Origin: JAHJFW01 sp964595075
GTDB taxonomy: Bacteria > Patescibacteriota > Patescibacteriia > 2-12-FULL-60-25
Direction: 5' to 3'
NCBI GenBank assembly: GCA_964595075.1
Contig: CAZQNT010000017.1
Location: 1-19,873 of the forward strand
Length of the DNA: 19,873 nucleotides
The position numbers were made by a program, and so were the translations under genes. This document shows, in pieces, positions 13,277-19,616 of this stretch (position 1 is its first letter; each line of letters opens with the position of its first letter). The notes under the pieces were generated by a model. The model saw only the letters and a program-made list of their open reading frames with translations. It searched no databases and was not told the DNA's origin.

Positions 13277-15310
13277 ATGGATTTCTTGAACAACGGAGCG
13301 CCCTCCTCTTTGAGTCCGCGCGGCAATTCGCCGGCGCCATCGGGAGGCAATCGTCCCGGCGGAAAAAAACGCCCGGGACAGCATTTTGATAATCGAAAAA
13401 GAATGCAAAACGTGGGGCCGCGTCACGACCCTGACATGGCTTCGATTATAGCCAAAGCGGTAAAAAACCATTCTCTGAAAGAGGGACTTGCAAAAGAGGA
13501 AAAAGAAAAGCCGCGTCCTTCGAAAAAGAAAGGTCGCCCCGGACAAGGTGGCGGAGCTTTTACGCGTCCGGCTCGGATGAATACGTACAAACATAAACCG
13601 TATCTCAAAACAGGAAAAGACGCGGACTCGCTCATCCCGGGAGAGCGGCTAAAAGTGATCGTGGTCGGCGGCAACGAAGAAGTGGGACGGAACTGTACGC
13701 TTCTCGAATACGGAAACGACATAATCATTATCGACCTTGGTTTGCAGTTTCCGGACGAAGACATGCCCGGCGTGGACTACATCATCCCGAATCTTTCGTA
13801 TCTGAAAGGAAAAGAACGAAACGTGCGCGGAGTTATAATCACGCATGCTCACTACGACCACATCGGCGGCATCCCCCACCTCATGCCGCGCATCGGCAAC
13901 CCGCCGCTGTTCGCAACGGATCTGACTTGCGGCATCATCAAAAAGCGACAAGAAGACCATCGCGATAAACCGCCGCTCAATCTTCATAGCGTAAAATCCA
14001 GCGATGTTTTGCAGCTCGGCGCTTTCAAAGTGGAATTCTTCGGAGTCGCCCACTCAATGGCCGCGTCAATGGGCGTAATCGTGACCACGCCGTGCGGAAT
14101 TATCGTACATACCGGAGACTTCAAGCTGGAAACGGGACCGCAAGCGCAATCTCTTCAAGAAACCGAAAAAATCAAAGCGCTCGGAAAACGCAACGTGCTG
14201 GCGCTTCTAATTGACTCGACCAACGCCTCGCATCCGGGCAGGCAGGTAGCGGAACATGAGATTCAACACAACATCGACGACATAATCGCGAACGCAAAAG
14301 GTAGAATCATTATCGGCACATTCGCGTCCATGATCTCGCGTATTCAACAGATCATACAGGCGTGCGAACGCCAGGGACGAAAAATCGCGGTCGAGGGATT
14401 TTCCATGCGCTCAAACATTCTTATAGCGCAGGAACTCGGCTACATGAAGGTCCAAAAAGGAACGATCATCGACGCTCGCGAAGCCATGAAACTTCCGCGC
14501 GAGAAAGTCGCGATCGTTTGCACCGGCGCGCAAGGCGAGGAACGCGCGGTGCTGATGCGCATAGCCAACCGCGAACATCCGTTCATCGAGATTGAGCCGG
14601 GAGACACTGTCGTGTTTTCATCTTCCGTTATTCCCGGTAACGAGCGTTCGGTTCAGCGCGTCAAAGACACGCTCTGCCGCGAAGGGGCGAACGTGATCCA
14701 CTACAAAATGATGGACGTTCACGCCGGTGGACACGCGAAACAGGAAGATCTTATGGAAATGCGCGAGATGGTGAAGCCGAAGTATCTCGTTCCGATCGAG
14801 GGGCACTACTCATTTCTGGTTGACCATGCCAAAGCCGCGGTTGCATCCGGATTTACAAAAAGCAACATATTCATCGCGGACAACGGACAGATTTTGGAAT
14901 TCGATAAAAAGGGAAACGGAGTGCTAACGAACAAAAAAATTATCACGGACTACGTATTCGTTGACGGACTCGGGGTCGGTGACACCAACCACATCGTTCT
15001 TCGCGATCGTCAAGAACTTGCCGGCGATGGAATCTTGATCGTTATCGCCGTGGTCGAACAAAAAACCGGAAAGGTTCTTCAGGCGCCGGACATCATCTCG
15101 CGNNNNNNNNNNTTCGTGTACATGAAAGAAAATCAGGAGTTGATTCAAGACGCACGAAAAAAAGTCATGGCGATATTGAAAGACGACGACCCGCGGTCAA
15201 GCGCGAACGGAGCCTATCTCAAAGACAAAGTCAAAGACGATCTCGGAGAATTCCTTTTCCACAAAACCCAACGCCGCCCCATGATCATGCCAATTATTGT
15301 GGAAGTGTAA
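13277..15310 (+). CDS. rnj: Ribonuclease J (metallo-beta-lactamase/beta-CASP)
   Basis: 5'-3' exo- and endoribonuclease for mRNA decay and rRNA maturation. As assembled it has 677 residues. Residues 1-122 are a basic, Gly/Pro/Lys-rich, probably disordered tail not present in B. subtilis RNase J1. The metallo-beta-lactamase core follows: VGGNEEVGRNC (130-140), DLGLQFPD, and the metal site HAHYDH at 190-195, then a VHTGDFK segment near residue 280. The beta-CASP domain (KIAVEGFSMRSN, SSVIPGNE) and HAGGHAKQED come next, then a C-terminal domain. Ten Ns interrupt the conserved APDIIS-R-G-FVYM segment near residue 610. Two promoters lie upstream and a classic terminator at 15382. The basic tail may bind RNA or ribosomes (inference). 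Confidence 0.95.
   Translation: MDFLNNGAPSSLSPRGNSPAPSGGNRPGGKKRPGQHFDNRKRMQNVGPRHDPDMASIIAKAVKNHSLKEGLAKEEKEKPRPSKKKGRPGQGGGAFTRPARMNTYKHKPYLKTGKDADSLIPGERLKVIVVGGNEEVGRNCTLLEYGNDIIIIDLGLQFPDEDMPGVDYIIPNLSYLKGKERNVRGVIITHAHYDHIGGIPHLMPRIGNPPLFATDLTCGIIKKRQEDHRDKPPLNLHSVKSSDVLQLGAFKVEFFGVAHSMAASMGVIVTTPCGIIVHTGDFKLETGPQAQSLQETEKIKALGKRNVLALLIDSTNASHPGRQVAEHEIQHNIDDIIANAKGRIIIGTFASMISRIQQIIQACERQGRKIAVEGFSMRSNILIAQELGYMKVQKGTIIDAREAMKLPREKVAIVCTGAQGEERAVLMRIANREHPFIEIEPGDTVVFSSSVIPGNERSVQRVKDTLCREGANVIHYKMMDVHAGGHAKQEDLMEMREMVKPKYLVPIEGHYSFLVDHAKAAVASGFTKSNIFIADNGQILEFDKKGNGVLTNKKIITDYVFVDGLGVGDTNHIVLRDRQELAGDGILIVIAVVEQKTGKVLQAPDIISXXXXFVYMKENQELIQDARKKVMAILKDDDPRSSANGAYLKDKVKDDLGEFLFHKTQRRPMIMPIIVEV
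15103..15112. other. Assembly gap (10 N) inside rnj
   Basis: The frame survives because CG plus ten Ns makes four codons. RNase J proteins normally read S-R-G-F-(V/I)-Y here, which needs only CGN GGN between TCG and TTC, four unknown bases. The run is therefore probably a placeholder six bases too long. Confidence 0.9.
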
Positions 15311-15320
15311 GCATACTGTA

Positions 15321-15380
15321 GTGGCGGGGTTTTCCCGCCCTCCCCGATCAAACCGGTAGGGGCGTATCCTCGTGATCGCC
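15321..15380. repeat. GC-rich dispersed repeat, copy 3 (family A, reverse orientation)
   Basis: GTGGCGGGGTTTTCCCGCCC then TCCCCG, a short spacer, and CGGTAGGGGCGTATCCTCGT then GATCGCC: the reverse complement of the two modules at 781-868, with a much shorter spacer. Lies between rnj and its terminator. Confidence 0.75.
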
Positions 15381-15381
15381 C

Positions 15382-15409
15382 AAAGACCCGAAACGGGTCT
15401 TTTGTTTTT
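15382..15409 (+). terminator. Rho-independent terminator of rnj
   Basis: AAAGACCCG, loop AAA, CGGGTCTTT, then TGTTTTT: a nine-bp stem with a T-tract. Separates rnj from trpS. Confidence 0.88.
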
Positions 15410-15434
15410 CCTTTCGTTCTTTCATCGATTGATG

Positions 15435-15440
15435 TAGCAT
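15435..15440 (+). promoter_or_regulatory. Possible -10 box of trpS
   Basis: TAGCAT ends six bases before the trpS ATG, the same spacing as in rnj and the dsbA-like gene, again predicting a leaderless mRNA. The -35 region (TTTCGT at 15412) is weak. Confidence 0.4.
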
Positions 15441-15446
15441 ATCCTT

Positions 15447-16436
15447 ATGAAAGAACTTCTATTTTCCGGCGTGAAGCCGACCAATGTTCCTCATATTGGG
15501 AATTATATCGGCGCCCTCAAACAGTGGGTTGAAATGCAGCGGCAGCATCGGTCGCTGTTTTGCATCGTGGACTTGCATGCGATCACGGTTCCTCAAGATC
15601 CGAAACAATTGCGTGAAAATACTTTGGATATCGCGGCGACTTACCTTGCGATCGGACTTGATCCGAAACGCTGCGCGATGTTCGTTCAGAGCGAAGTCCA
15701 TGAACACGCGGAACTCGGTTGGATTCTCGGAACGACTGTCAAAATGTCCGAGCTGGAACGAATGACGCAGTATAAAGACAAGGCGCGAGTAAAAAAAGAA
15801 AACGTCGGCGTAGGTCTGTTCACGTATCCGGTACTAATGGCGGCGGACATACTCCTATACGACACAACGGTCGTGCCGGTCGGTGAAGATCAGATGCAGC
15901 ACGTGGAGCTTGCGCGTACAATCGCGAGACGATTTAATACGCAATTCGGAGAGACGTTCGCGGTACCACAACCTCTTATACAAAAAGTGGGCGCGAGGAT
16001 CATGTCGCTAGACAATCCTAAAGTAAAAATGTCGAAAAGCGGATCGGTAGCCAGCTATATTTCGCTCACAGACGACACGGATACCATTCGCAAAAAAATC
16101 ATGCGCGCTGTAACGGATTCTGATAAGGGAGTTGTATTCGATCCTGAAAAACGACCGGCTATCTCAAATCTTCTCACGCTTTTCCACCATGCCACTGGAA
16201 GACACATCAAGGATATCGAGGCAGAATTTACAGACAAAGGATACGGAGATTTCAAAGCCGCGCTCGCCGATGCCGTCATCGCAACGCTTGCGCCGATTCA
16301 GACGAAGTTTAACGAGTACAAAAAAAATCCTACTGAGCTAAGAAAAATCCTAGACGCCGGCCGCGACGCCGCTTCGAAACTCGCAGGAGAGAAGATGAAG
16401 GTTGTAAAAGAAAAAATCGGATTAGGACGCGGTTAA
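15447..16436 (+). CDS. trpS: Tryptophan--tRNA ligase
   Basis: Class I aminoacyl-tRNA synthetase that charges tRNA-Trp in the cytoplasm. The 329-residue length is typical. The HIGH-type motif reads PHIGNYIGAL (residues 15-24), preceded by SGVKPTN where the family has SG-QPTG. DLHAITVP, MAADILLY, VGEDQMQHVELAR and the KMSKSG loop (~192-197) all occur in the usual order. ATG 15447 starts directly at the conserved MKELLFSG. It has its own short upstream region after the rnj terminator and is closed by the hairpin at 16469. Nothing anomalous is seen. Confidence 0.97.
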   Translation: MKELLFSGVKPTNVPHIGNYIGALKQWVEMQRQHRSLFCIVDLHAITVPQDPKQLRENTLDIAATYLAIGLDPKRCAMFVQSEVHEHAELGWILGTTVKMSELERMTQYKDKARVKKENVGVGLFTYPVLMAADILLYDTTVVPVGEDQMQHVELARTIARRFNTQFGETFAVPQPLIQKVGARIMSLDNPKVKMSKSGSVASYISLTDDTDTIRKKIMRAVTDSDKGVVFDPEKRPAISNLLTLFHHATGRHIKDIEAEFTDKGYGDFKAALADAVIATLAPIQTKFNEYKKNPTELRKILDAGRDAASKLAGEKMKVVKEKIGLGRG

Positions 16437-16468
16437 GACGCCCCCCCACGCGCACAAACTCCAAAAGC

Positions 16469-16498
16469 ACCAAAACTGTCCTATAGGACAGTTTTGGT
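16469..16498. terminator. Bidirectional hairpin between trpS and the phosphorylase gene
   Basis: ACCAAAACTGTCC, centre TATA, GGACAGTTTTGGT: a 30-bp perfect palindrome. It lies 32 bases past trpS and can act for both convergent transcripts, though T-runs are short on either side. Confidence 0.65.
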
Positions 16499-16506
16499 TA
16501 TTCGCA

Positions 16507-16546
16507 AATTGCATAAATTCTTTCGATCGAGAAAAATCATGCAATT
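16507..16546 (-). terminator. Imperfect 40-bp palindrome, probable terminator of the minus-strand operon
   Basis: Both ends are AATT and the centre is TCGATCGA (16523-16530). Of 20 paired positions three mismatch and one is G-T. It starts five bases beyond the phosphorylase stop. It has the same length, ends and centre as the palindrome at 1869-1908. Confidence 0.6.
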
Positions 16547-16551
16547 ACTTA

Positions 16552-17301
16552 TTAACTTAGAAAACATTCTAACGCGACATCAAATAACTCATTAAGTTTT
16601 TGATTGACGTGTTTAGCGCCAAATTGCGGATTCCACTTTTCATCTCCTAGGATATAGGAAACTACGAATGCGGCTGCGATTTTTACTTTTCTCACTCGCG
16701 CAACAGTAAAAAGCGCGGACGATTCCATTTCAACAGTAGCGACGCCTTGTTTTTTGTACTTTTGGATTTCCGCCTTGGTTTCTCTATATGGAGCGTCAAT
16801 CGTCCATGATGCCGCCTTTTGAAATCCGACTTTATTCTGTAGCAATTTCTCCTCCAATCTCGCCGTAAGTCCATTGTCTGGATAGGCAAATTTTTCATGC
16901 GGTAAATAATGGTGGCTCGTTCCCTCGTCTCTGATCGACTTGTCGCACAAATACACGCCGAAATCCTTCAACCCTCCGGCCGAACCTATATTCAAGAATT
17001 CTTTACCGCCAAGAGCGATCAATTCTTCCATTACCGTAGCTGCATTCGGTGAACCTATGCCGGTCATCATCACAACGCCGACGTTTTTGTGCTGATGGAT
17101 CGTAATCAATCTGTAAAGTTTAATTTTGGAGAATTTATATTTTCTCTTGAAATGAGAAAGTATTTTCCCGTAATAAATAAAAATGTACTTTTGTGGGGCA
17201 TTCTTATAATCCTTCTTCAAATAATTCTTCCAAGTTACATAATCCTGTGGATTGAAAAGCGCCTGTTCAAGATGTTTATTCTGAAAATTCGGATATGCCA
17301 T
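16552..17301 (-). CDS. Nucleoside phosphorylase family protein (PNP/UDP type)
   Basis: Predicted to cleave a nucleoside with phosphate (or water) in nucleoside salvage; the base is unknown. In the 249-residue product the core motifs are MTGIGSPNAATVMEELIALG (79-98), the NIGSAGGL phosphate-site strand (104-111) and VEMESSALFTVA (190-201), the ribose-binding EMES motif. The catalytic SD seen in purine phosphorylases reads SY here (215-216), so a uridine-phosphorylase-like or divergent activity is possible. The first ~45 residues are not family-typical. A longer reading from 17331 overlaps the upstream gene; ATG 17301 is preferred because it begins one base after that gene's stop, indicating coupled translation. 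Codon use is more AT-rich than in the housekeeping genes. Confidence 0.82.
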   Translation of the reverse strand: MAYPNFQNKHLEQALFNPQDYVTWKNYLKKDYKNAPQKYIFIYYGKILSHFKRKYKFSKIKLYRLITIHQHKNVGVVMMTGIGSPNAATVMEELIALGGKEFLNIGSAGGLKDFGVYLCDKSIRDEGTSHHYLPHEKFAYPDNGLTARLEEKLLQNKVGFQKAASWTIDAPYRETKAEIQKYKKQGVATVEMESSALFTVARVRKVKIAAAFVVSYILGDEKWNPQFGAKHVNQKLNELFDVALECFLS

Positions 17302-17302
17302 A

Positions 17303-17818
17303 TTATTTTCTTTTTTCGTTATAAGAATCAATCATATATTGTGGGATTACTTTTTCATTGACCATTTTTTCGGTTTTTTGTTCAACGGTCATGAAGTACG
17401 GCTTTTCCTTGAAATGATCGTTCAATATTTTACAATTTTCTTCTAACGAACAATTCAGTATTCCGTTTTCTAAAATTCGTCCCATTACAATCGCTCCCTT
17501 TGCTTCAACAATATCTTTAGTCGTTCCAAATATCACGGACTGAATCCTACAACCGGAAAGCGTAAAAGCGGTCGTTCTGTGACTTCCGTCCAACATGAAG
17601 TATTCCGCCTCCGGATTCTCCTTCTCAAATTCCCAAAATATTTTAAGTAATTCACCATCGAGACCCTTCCTTACTATTTCTTTTGTTATTACAGGAACGA
17701 AAGGCATCTCCTCGCCTAGTTTGCATTTATTGAAATATTTACTCAAAACATCCTCGCTATGAACTGGATAATCATTCAAAGTAATTATTTGATTTGGGTT
17801 CAAATAAACAGTTCTCAT
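17303..17818 (-). CDS. ParB/Srx-like domain protein, function unknown
   Basis: 171 residues. MPFVPVI (38-44) followed by EYFMLDGSHRTTAFTLSG (72-89) matches the ParB/sulfiredoxin-like fold, whose (D/G)G-x-HR loop binds nucleotide phosphate. There is no helix-turn-helix or ParB C-terminal domain, so chromosome partition is unlikely; this fold also occurs in small-molecule kinases and sulfiredoxin. The C-terminal half (100-171) is charged and unrecognised. An ATG at 17836 would add six residues, but it lies inside the predicted -10 box (17832-17837), so ATG 17818 is chosen. It is followed after one base by the phosphorylase, forming a two-gene AT-rich operon. Action on a nucleoside or nucleotide is a guess from that pairing. 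Confidence 0.65.
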   Translation of the reverse strand: MRTVYLNPNQIITLNDYPVHSEDVLSKYFNKCKLGEEMPFVPVITKEIVRKGLDGELLKIFWEFEKENPEAEYFMLDGSHRTTAFTLSGCRIQSVIFGTTKDIVEAKGAIVMGRILENGILNCSLEENCKILNDHFKEKPYFMTVEQKTEKMVNEKVIPQYMIDSYNEKRK

Positions 17819-17831
17819 ATCTAGTAAAAAC

Positions 17832-17860
17832 AGCATATCACCGGCTTATACAAGTGTCAT
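17832..17860 (-). promoter_or_regulatory. Promoter of the ParB-like/phosphorylase operon
   Basis: On the minus strand ATGACA (plus 17855-17860), a 17-base spacer ending TGA, and TATGCT (plus 17832-17837). Initiation about six bases before the ATG at 17818. Confidence 0.6.
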
Positions 17861-17884
17861 TTTATTCTTCTTTGCGATCTGCTA

Positions 17885-17919
17885 AATCTGTTTACAGATT
17901 CTCCAGACTTGTGTTAACT
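17885..17919 (+). promoter_or_regulatory. Promoter of the 98-codon gene, with overlapping inverted repeat
   Basis: TTTACA (17891-17896), a 17-base spacer and TTAACT (17914-17919). The -35 is inside the perfect inverted repeat AATCTGT-TT-ACAGATT (17885-17900), a possible operator. The leader to the ATG would be about 56 bases. Confidence 0.45.
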
Positions 17920-17970
17920 ATCCGCGTCCATTCGGGCCGTGCGTCTTTGGCGCATGAATCGCATGATCGA

Positions 17971-17976
17971 GGAGGG
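17971..17976 (+). promoter_or_regulatory. Shine-Dalgarno of the 98-codon gene
   Basis: GGAGGG five bases before ATG 17982. It is the only strong ribosome-binding site recognisable in the window, and fixes the start of this gene. Confidence 0.8.
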
Positions 17977-17981
17977 AAACG

Positions 17982-18278
17982 ATGAAGGTCAGGATGATCA
18001 TCTACGAGGCGACAGCGGGGCGTGCGCTCGAGAAGGTATTCGAGCGGGCGGAGAATGTTCCGCAACAAGGCGAACAGGTCGGCTTGTTCATTCCAGGACA
18101 AAAAAGAATCTTTGGTACCGTCGTCATGGTGGTGTCTTGGCCGAATGGCGACATGCCTGACGTGTTCACGAGGGTCACTTCCGCCGTCATCAAGTGCTTC
18201 TCGGAATTCGACCCTGAAAACTGGAGGCCGCCGACAGAACAGCACATTCTCGATCATCTCACGAAAGAGCTGATCTAA
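17982..18278 (+). CDS. Small protein of 98 residues, function unknown
   Basis: Not recognised. It begins MKVRMIIYEATAGRALEKVF, with a mixed charged central part (RAENVPQQGEQVGLFIPGQK), then a predicted strand pair (IFGTVVMVVSWPNGDMPDV) and a polar C-terminus ending in a likely helix (TEQHILDHLTKELI). There is no signal peptide or TM helix, so it is probably a small cytoplasmic alpha/beta protein. Its start is set by a strong GGAGGG, it has its own promoter and a classic terminator, and it is visibly richer in G and C than the genes on both sides. These traits suggest an independent unit, possibly acquired. It runs opposite to its neighbours. Confidence 0.7.
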   Translation: MKVRMIIYEATAGRALEKVFERAENVPQQGEQVGLFIPGQKRIFGTVVMVVSWPNGDMPDVFTRVTSAVIKCFSEFDPENWRPPTEQHILDHLTKELI

Positions 18279-18332
18279 CCGACCGAGCGTTCGTCCACAC
18301 TCCAACTCCTGGACAAACACCGATCGGCAACC

Positions 18333-18365
18333 GCACTCACCAAGGTGAGTGCATTTTTATTTTTT
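18333..18365 (+). terminator. Rho-independent terminator of the 98-codon gene
   Basis: GCACTCACC (18333-18341), AA, GGTGAGTGC (18344-18352), then ATTTTTATTTTTT. Nine-bp stem with a long T-tract, 54 bases after the stop. Confidence 0.9.
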
Positions 18366-18395
18366 CTGCCGTCTCACACACAAACATTAACTGAA

Positions 18396-18896
18396 TTAAA
18401 AAAAATATTTCCTCAGAAGAAACAATAATTCCGGATGAAATTTTTCCCCGACATCAACCATCCGTTTTATTTCTTCGACGGCGAAAGCACATACTGCGGA
18501 AACAGCTTCCGAATCAGGATTGAAATGACCGTCGAAATGCGTTCTGAATGTGGCTAAAAATTTTGCCGGTCTATTTGGTATTGCATAATAATCCTTTCCG
18601 ACCAATTCCAAATCGCTTTTCGCTCCTAGCTCCTCTTGATATTCACGTAAAGCAGCTTCTTCATATGACTCACCTGATTGTACATGTCCGCCGACGGCCG
18701 TTGACCAATGATTAGGACAAAAAGATACTTTAGCACCTCTCTTTTGCAGAACCATTTCTCCTTCTTGATTGAATATCAAGACATGTGCAATCCGATGGCA
18801 CAAAAGTTTATGATAAATATCGTCTTTTGAAGCAATACCGATTACATTATCATTGATATCAACAATGTCTAAATACTCAACTTGATTCATATTCAT
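18396..18896 (-). CDS. Nudix hydrolase (YfcD/IPP-isomerase-like subgroup)
   Basis: 166 residues. The Nudix box is complete at 70-92 (G70, E76, R84, E85, E88, E89, G91), so metal-dependent hydrolysis of a nucleoside diphosphate-linked substrate is expected. The surrounding pattern (HRIAHVLIFNQEGEMVLQKR, CPNHWSTAVGGHV) is that of the IPP-isomerase-like Nudix branch. However, the isomerase's catalytic cysteine position reads Gly in AVGGHV, so true isopentenyl diphosphate isomerase activity is unlikely. ATG 18896 overlaps the DedA stop as ATGA; ATG 18890 is the alternative. It is last in the cyclase-DedA-Nudix cluster. Substrate unknown. Confidence 0.85.
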   Translation of the reverse strand: MNMNQVEYLDIVDINDNVIGIASKDDIYHKLLCHRIAHVLIFNQEGEMVLQKRGAKVSFCPNHWSTAVGGHVQSGESYEEAALREYQEELGAKSDLELVGKDYYAIPNRPAKFLATFRTHFDGHFNPDSEAVSAVCAFAVEEIKRMVDVGEKFHPELLFLLRKYFF

Positions 18897-19537
18897 ATCT
18901 TCCCCTTCTCAAACCACTTCCTCCAATGTCCGGATTTTATATATGAGATGATCCCCGGCAAAATCGAAAGGAAAATTACGACGGCGATTACGATGTGGAT
19001 GTATTTATCTATATTCGGGATGACGCGGCCGAGGAAATAACCGATGCCTAGCATTGATCCGACCCATGCAATTCCGCCAGTGACGTTGAACAGCGCGAAA
19101 CGGCGGTATTGCATTCCCGCGACTCCGGCGACTAAAGGGGCGAATGTGCGAACGATCGGCATAAAACGAGCAATGACTATGGTTTTTCCGCCGTGACGCT
19201 CGTAAAACGCCTGCGTCTGTTCCAAGTGTTTCTTTTTGAACAGCCATGAATCCTCGCGCATAAAAATCCTTTTGCCGGACAAACGGCCGATCTCAAAACC
19301 GGTGGCGTCTCCTATAATAGCGGCTGCTGACACAACGAGAAAAAGCAACGCGATATTCAAATCCCCTTTTGCTGCGAAGAGCCCCGCCGTCACAAGCAAC
19401 GAATCTCCGGGTAAAAAGAAACCGAAAAACAATCCGGTTTCCGCGAAAACTATAGCGATGAGCGCTGCGTATCCTCCCCATCGGATTATTTCTTGGACGT
19501 TATGTATATTGGAGATCAAATCTATGAGTGATTGCAT
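18893..19537 (-). CDS. DedA family membrane protein
   Basis: 214 residues. The DedA/SNARE-associated fold is clear: AETGLFFGFFLPGDSLLVTAG (re-entrant segment, ~32-52), GDATGFEIGRLSG, ARFMPIVRTFAPLVAGVAGM with the conserved arginine, and NVTGGIAWVGSMLGIGYFLG. Several TM helices, and a basic C-terminus. Members of the family recycle undecaprenyl phosphate or move phospholipids across the membrane and support envelope integrity; which applies here is not decidable. It begins 12 bases after the cyclase stop and overlaps the Nudix gene by four bases. The upstream region is a family C repeat and no promoter is convincing. Confidence 0.92.
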   Translation of the reverse strand: MQSLIDLISNIHNVQEIIRWGGYAALIAIVFAETGLFFGFFLPGDSLLVTAGLFAAKGDLNIALLFLVVSAAAIIGDATGFEIGRLSGKRIFMREDSWLFKKKHLEQTQAFYERHGGKTIVIARFMPIVRTFAPLVAGVAGMQYRRFALFNVTGGIAWVGSMLGIGYFLGRVIPNIDKYIHIVIAVVIFLSILPGIISYIKSGHWRKWFEKGKI

Positions 19538-19547
19538 AAGTTTTATT

Positions 19548-19616
19548 TGTCATCCTGAATGAAATGAAGGATCTTCAACTTGATGGTTAAATTGAAGATT
19601 CTTCGCTACGCTCAGA
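19548..19616. repeat. TGTCATCCTGA-type dispersed repeat, decayed copy 2 (family C)
   Basis: TGTCATCCTGAATGAAATGA continues AGGATCTTCAAC, then ATTGAAGATTCTTCGC and TACGCTCAG; the right-hand GATGACA end is missing. It overlaps the 3' end of the cyclase gene and provides its stop codon. Confidence 0.75.

Noticed and set aside
17302..17331. Upstream start for the nucleoside phosphorylase
   Set aside because: It would overlap the preceding gene by about 29 bases; ATG 17301 lies one base after that gene's stop.
17819..17836. Upstream ATG start for the ParB-like protein
   Set aside because: This ATG is within the predicted -10 box, so it would not be in the transcript.
18272..18352. Integron attC site after the 98-codon gene
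   Set aside because: ATCTAAC fits the left consensus RYYYAAC, but no matching GTTRRRY occurs at the far end and no integrase is present; the hairpin is better read as a terminator.
18396..18896. Isopentenyl diphosphate isomerase
   Set aside because: The catalytic cysteine position is Gly; only the Nudix box is kept.
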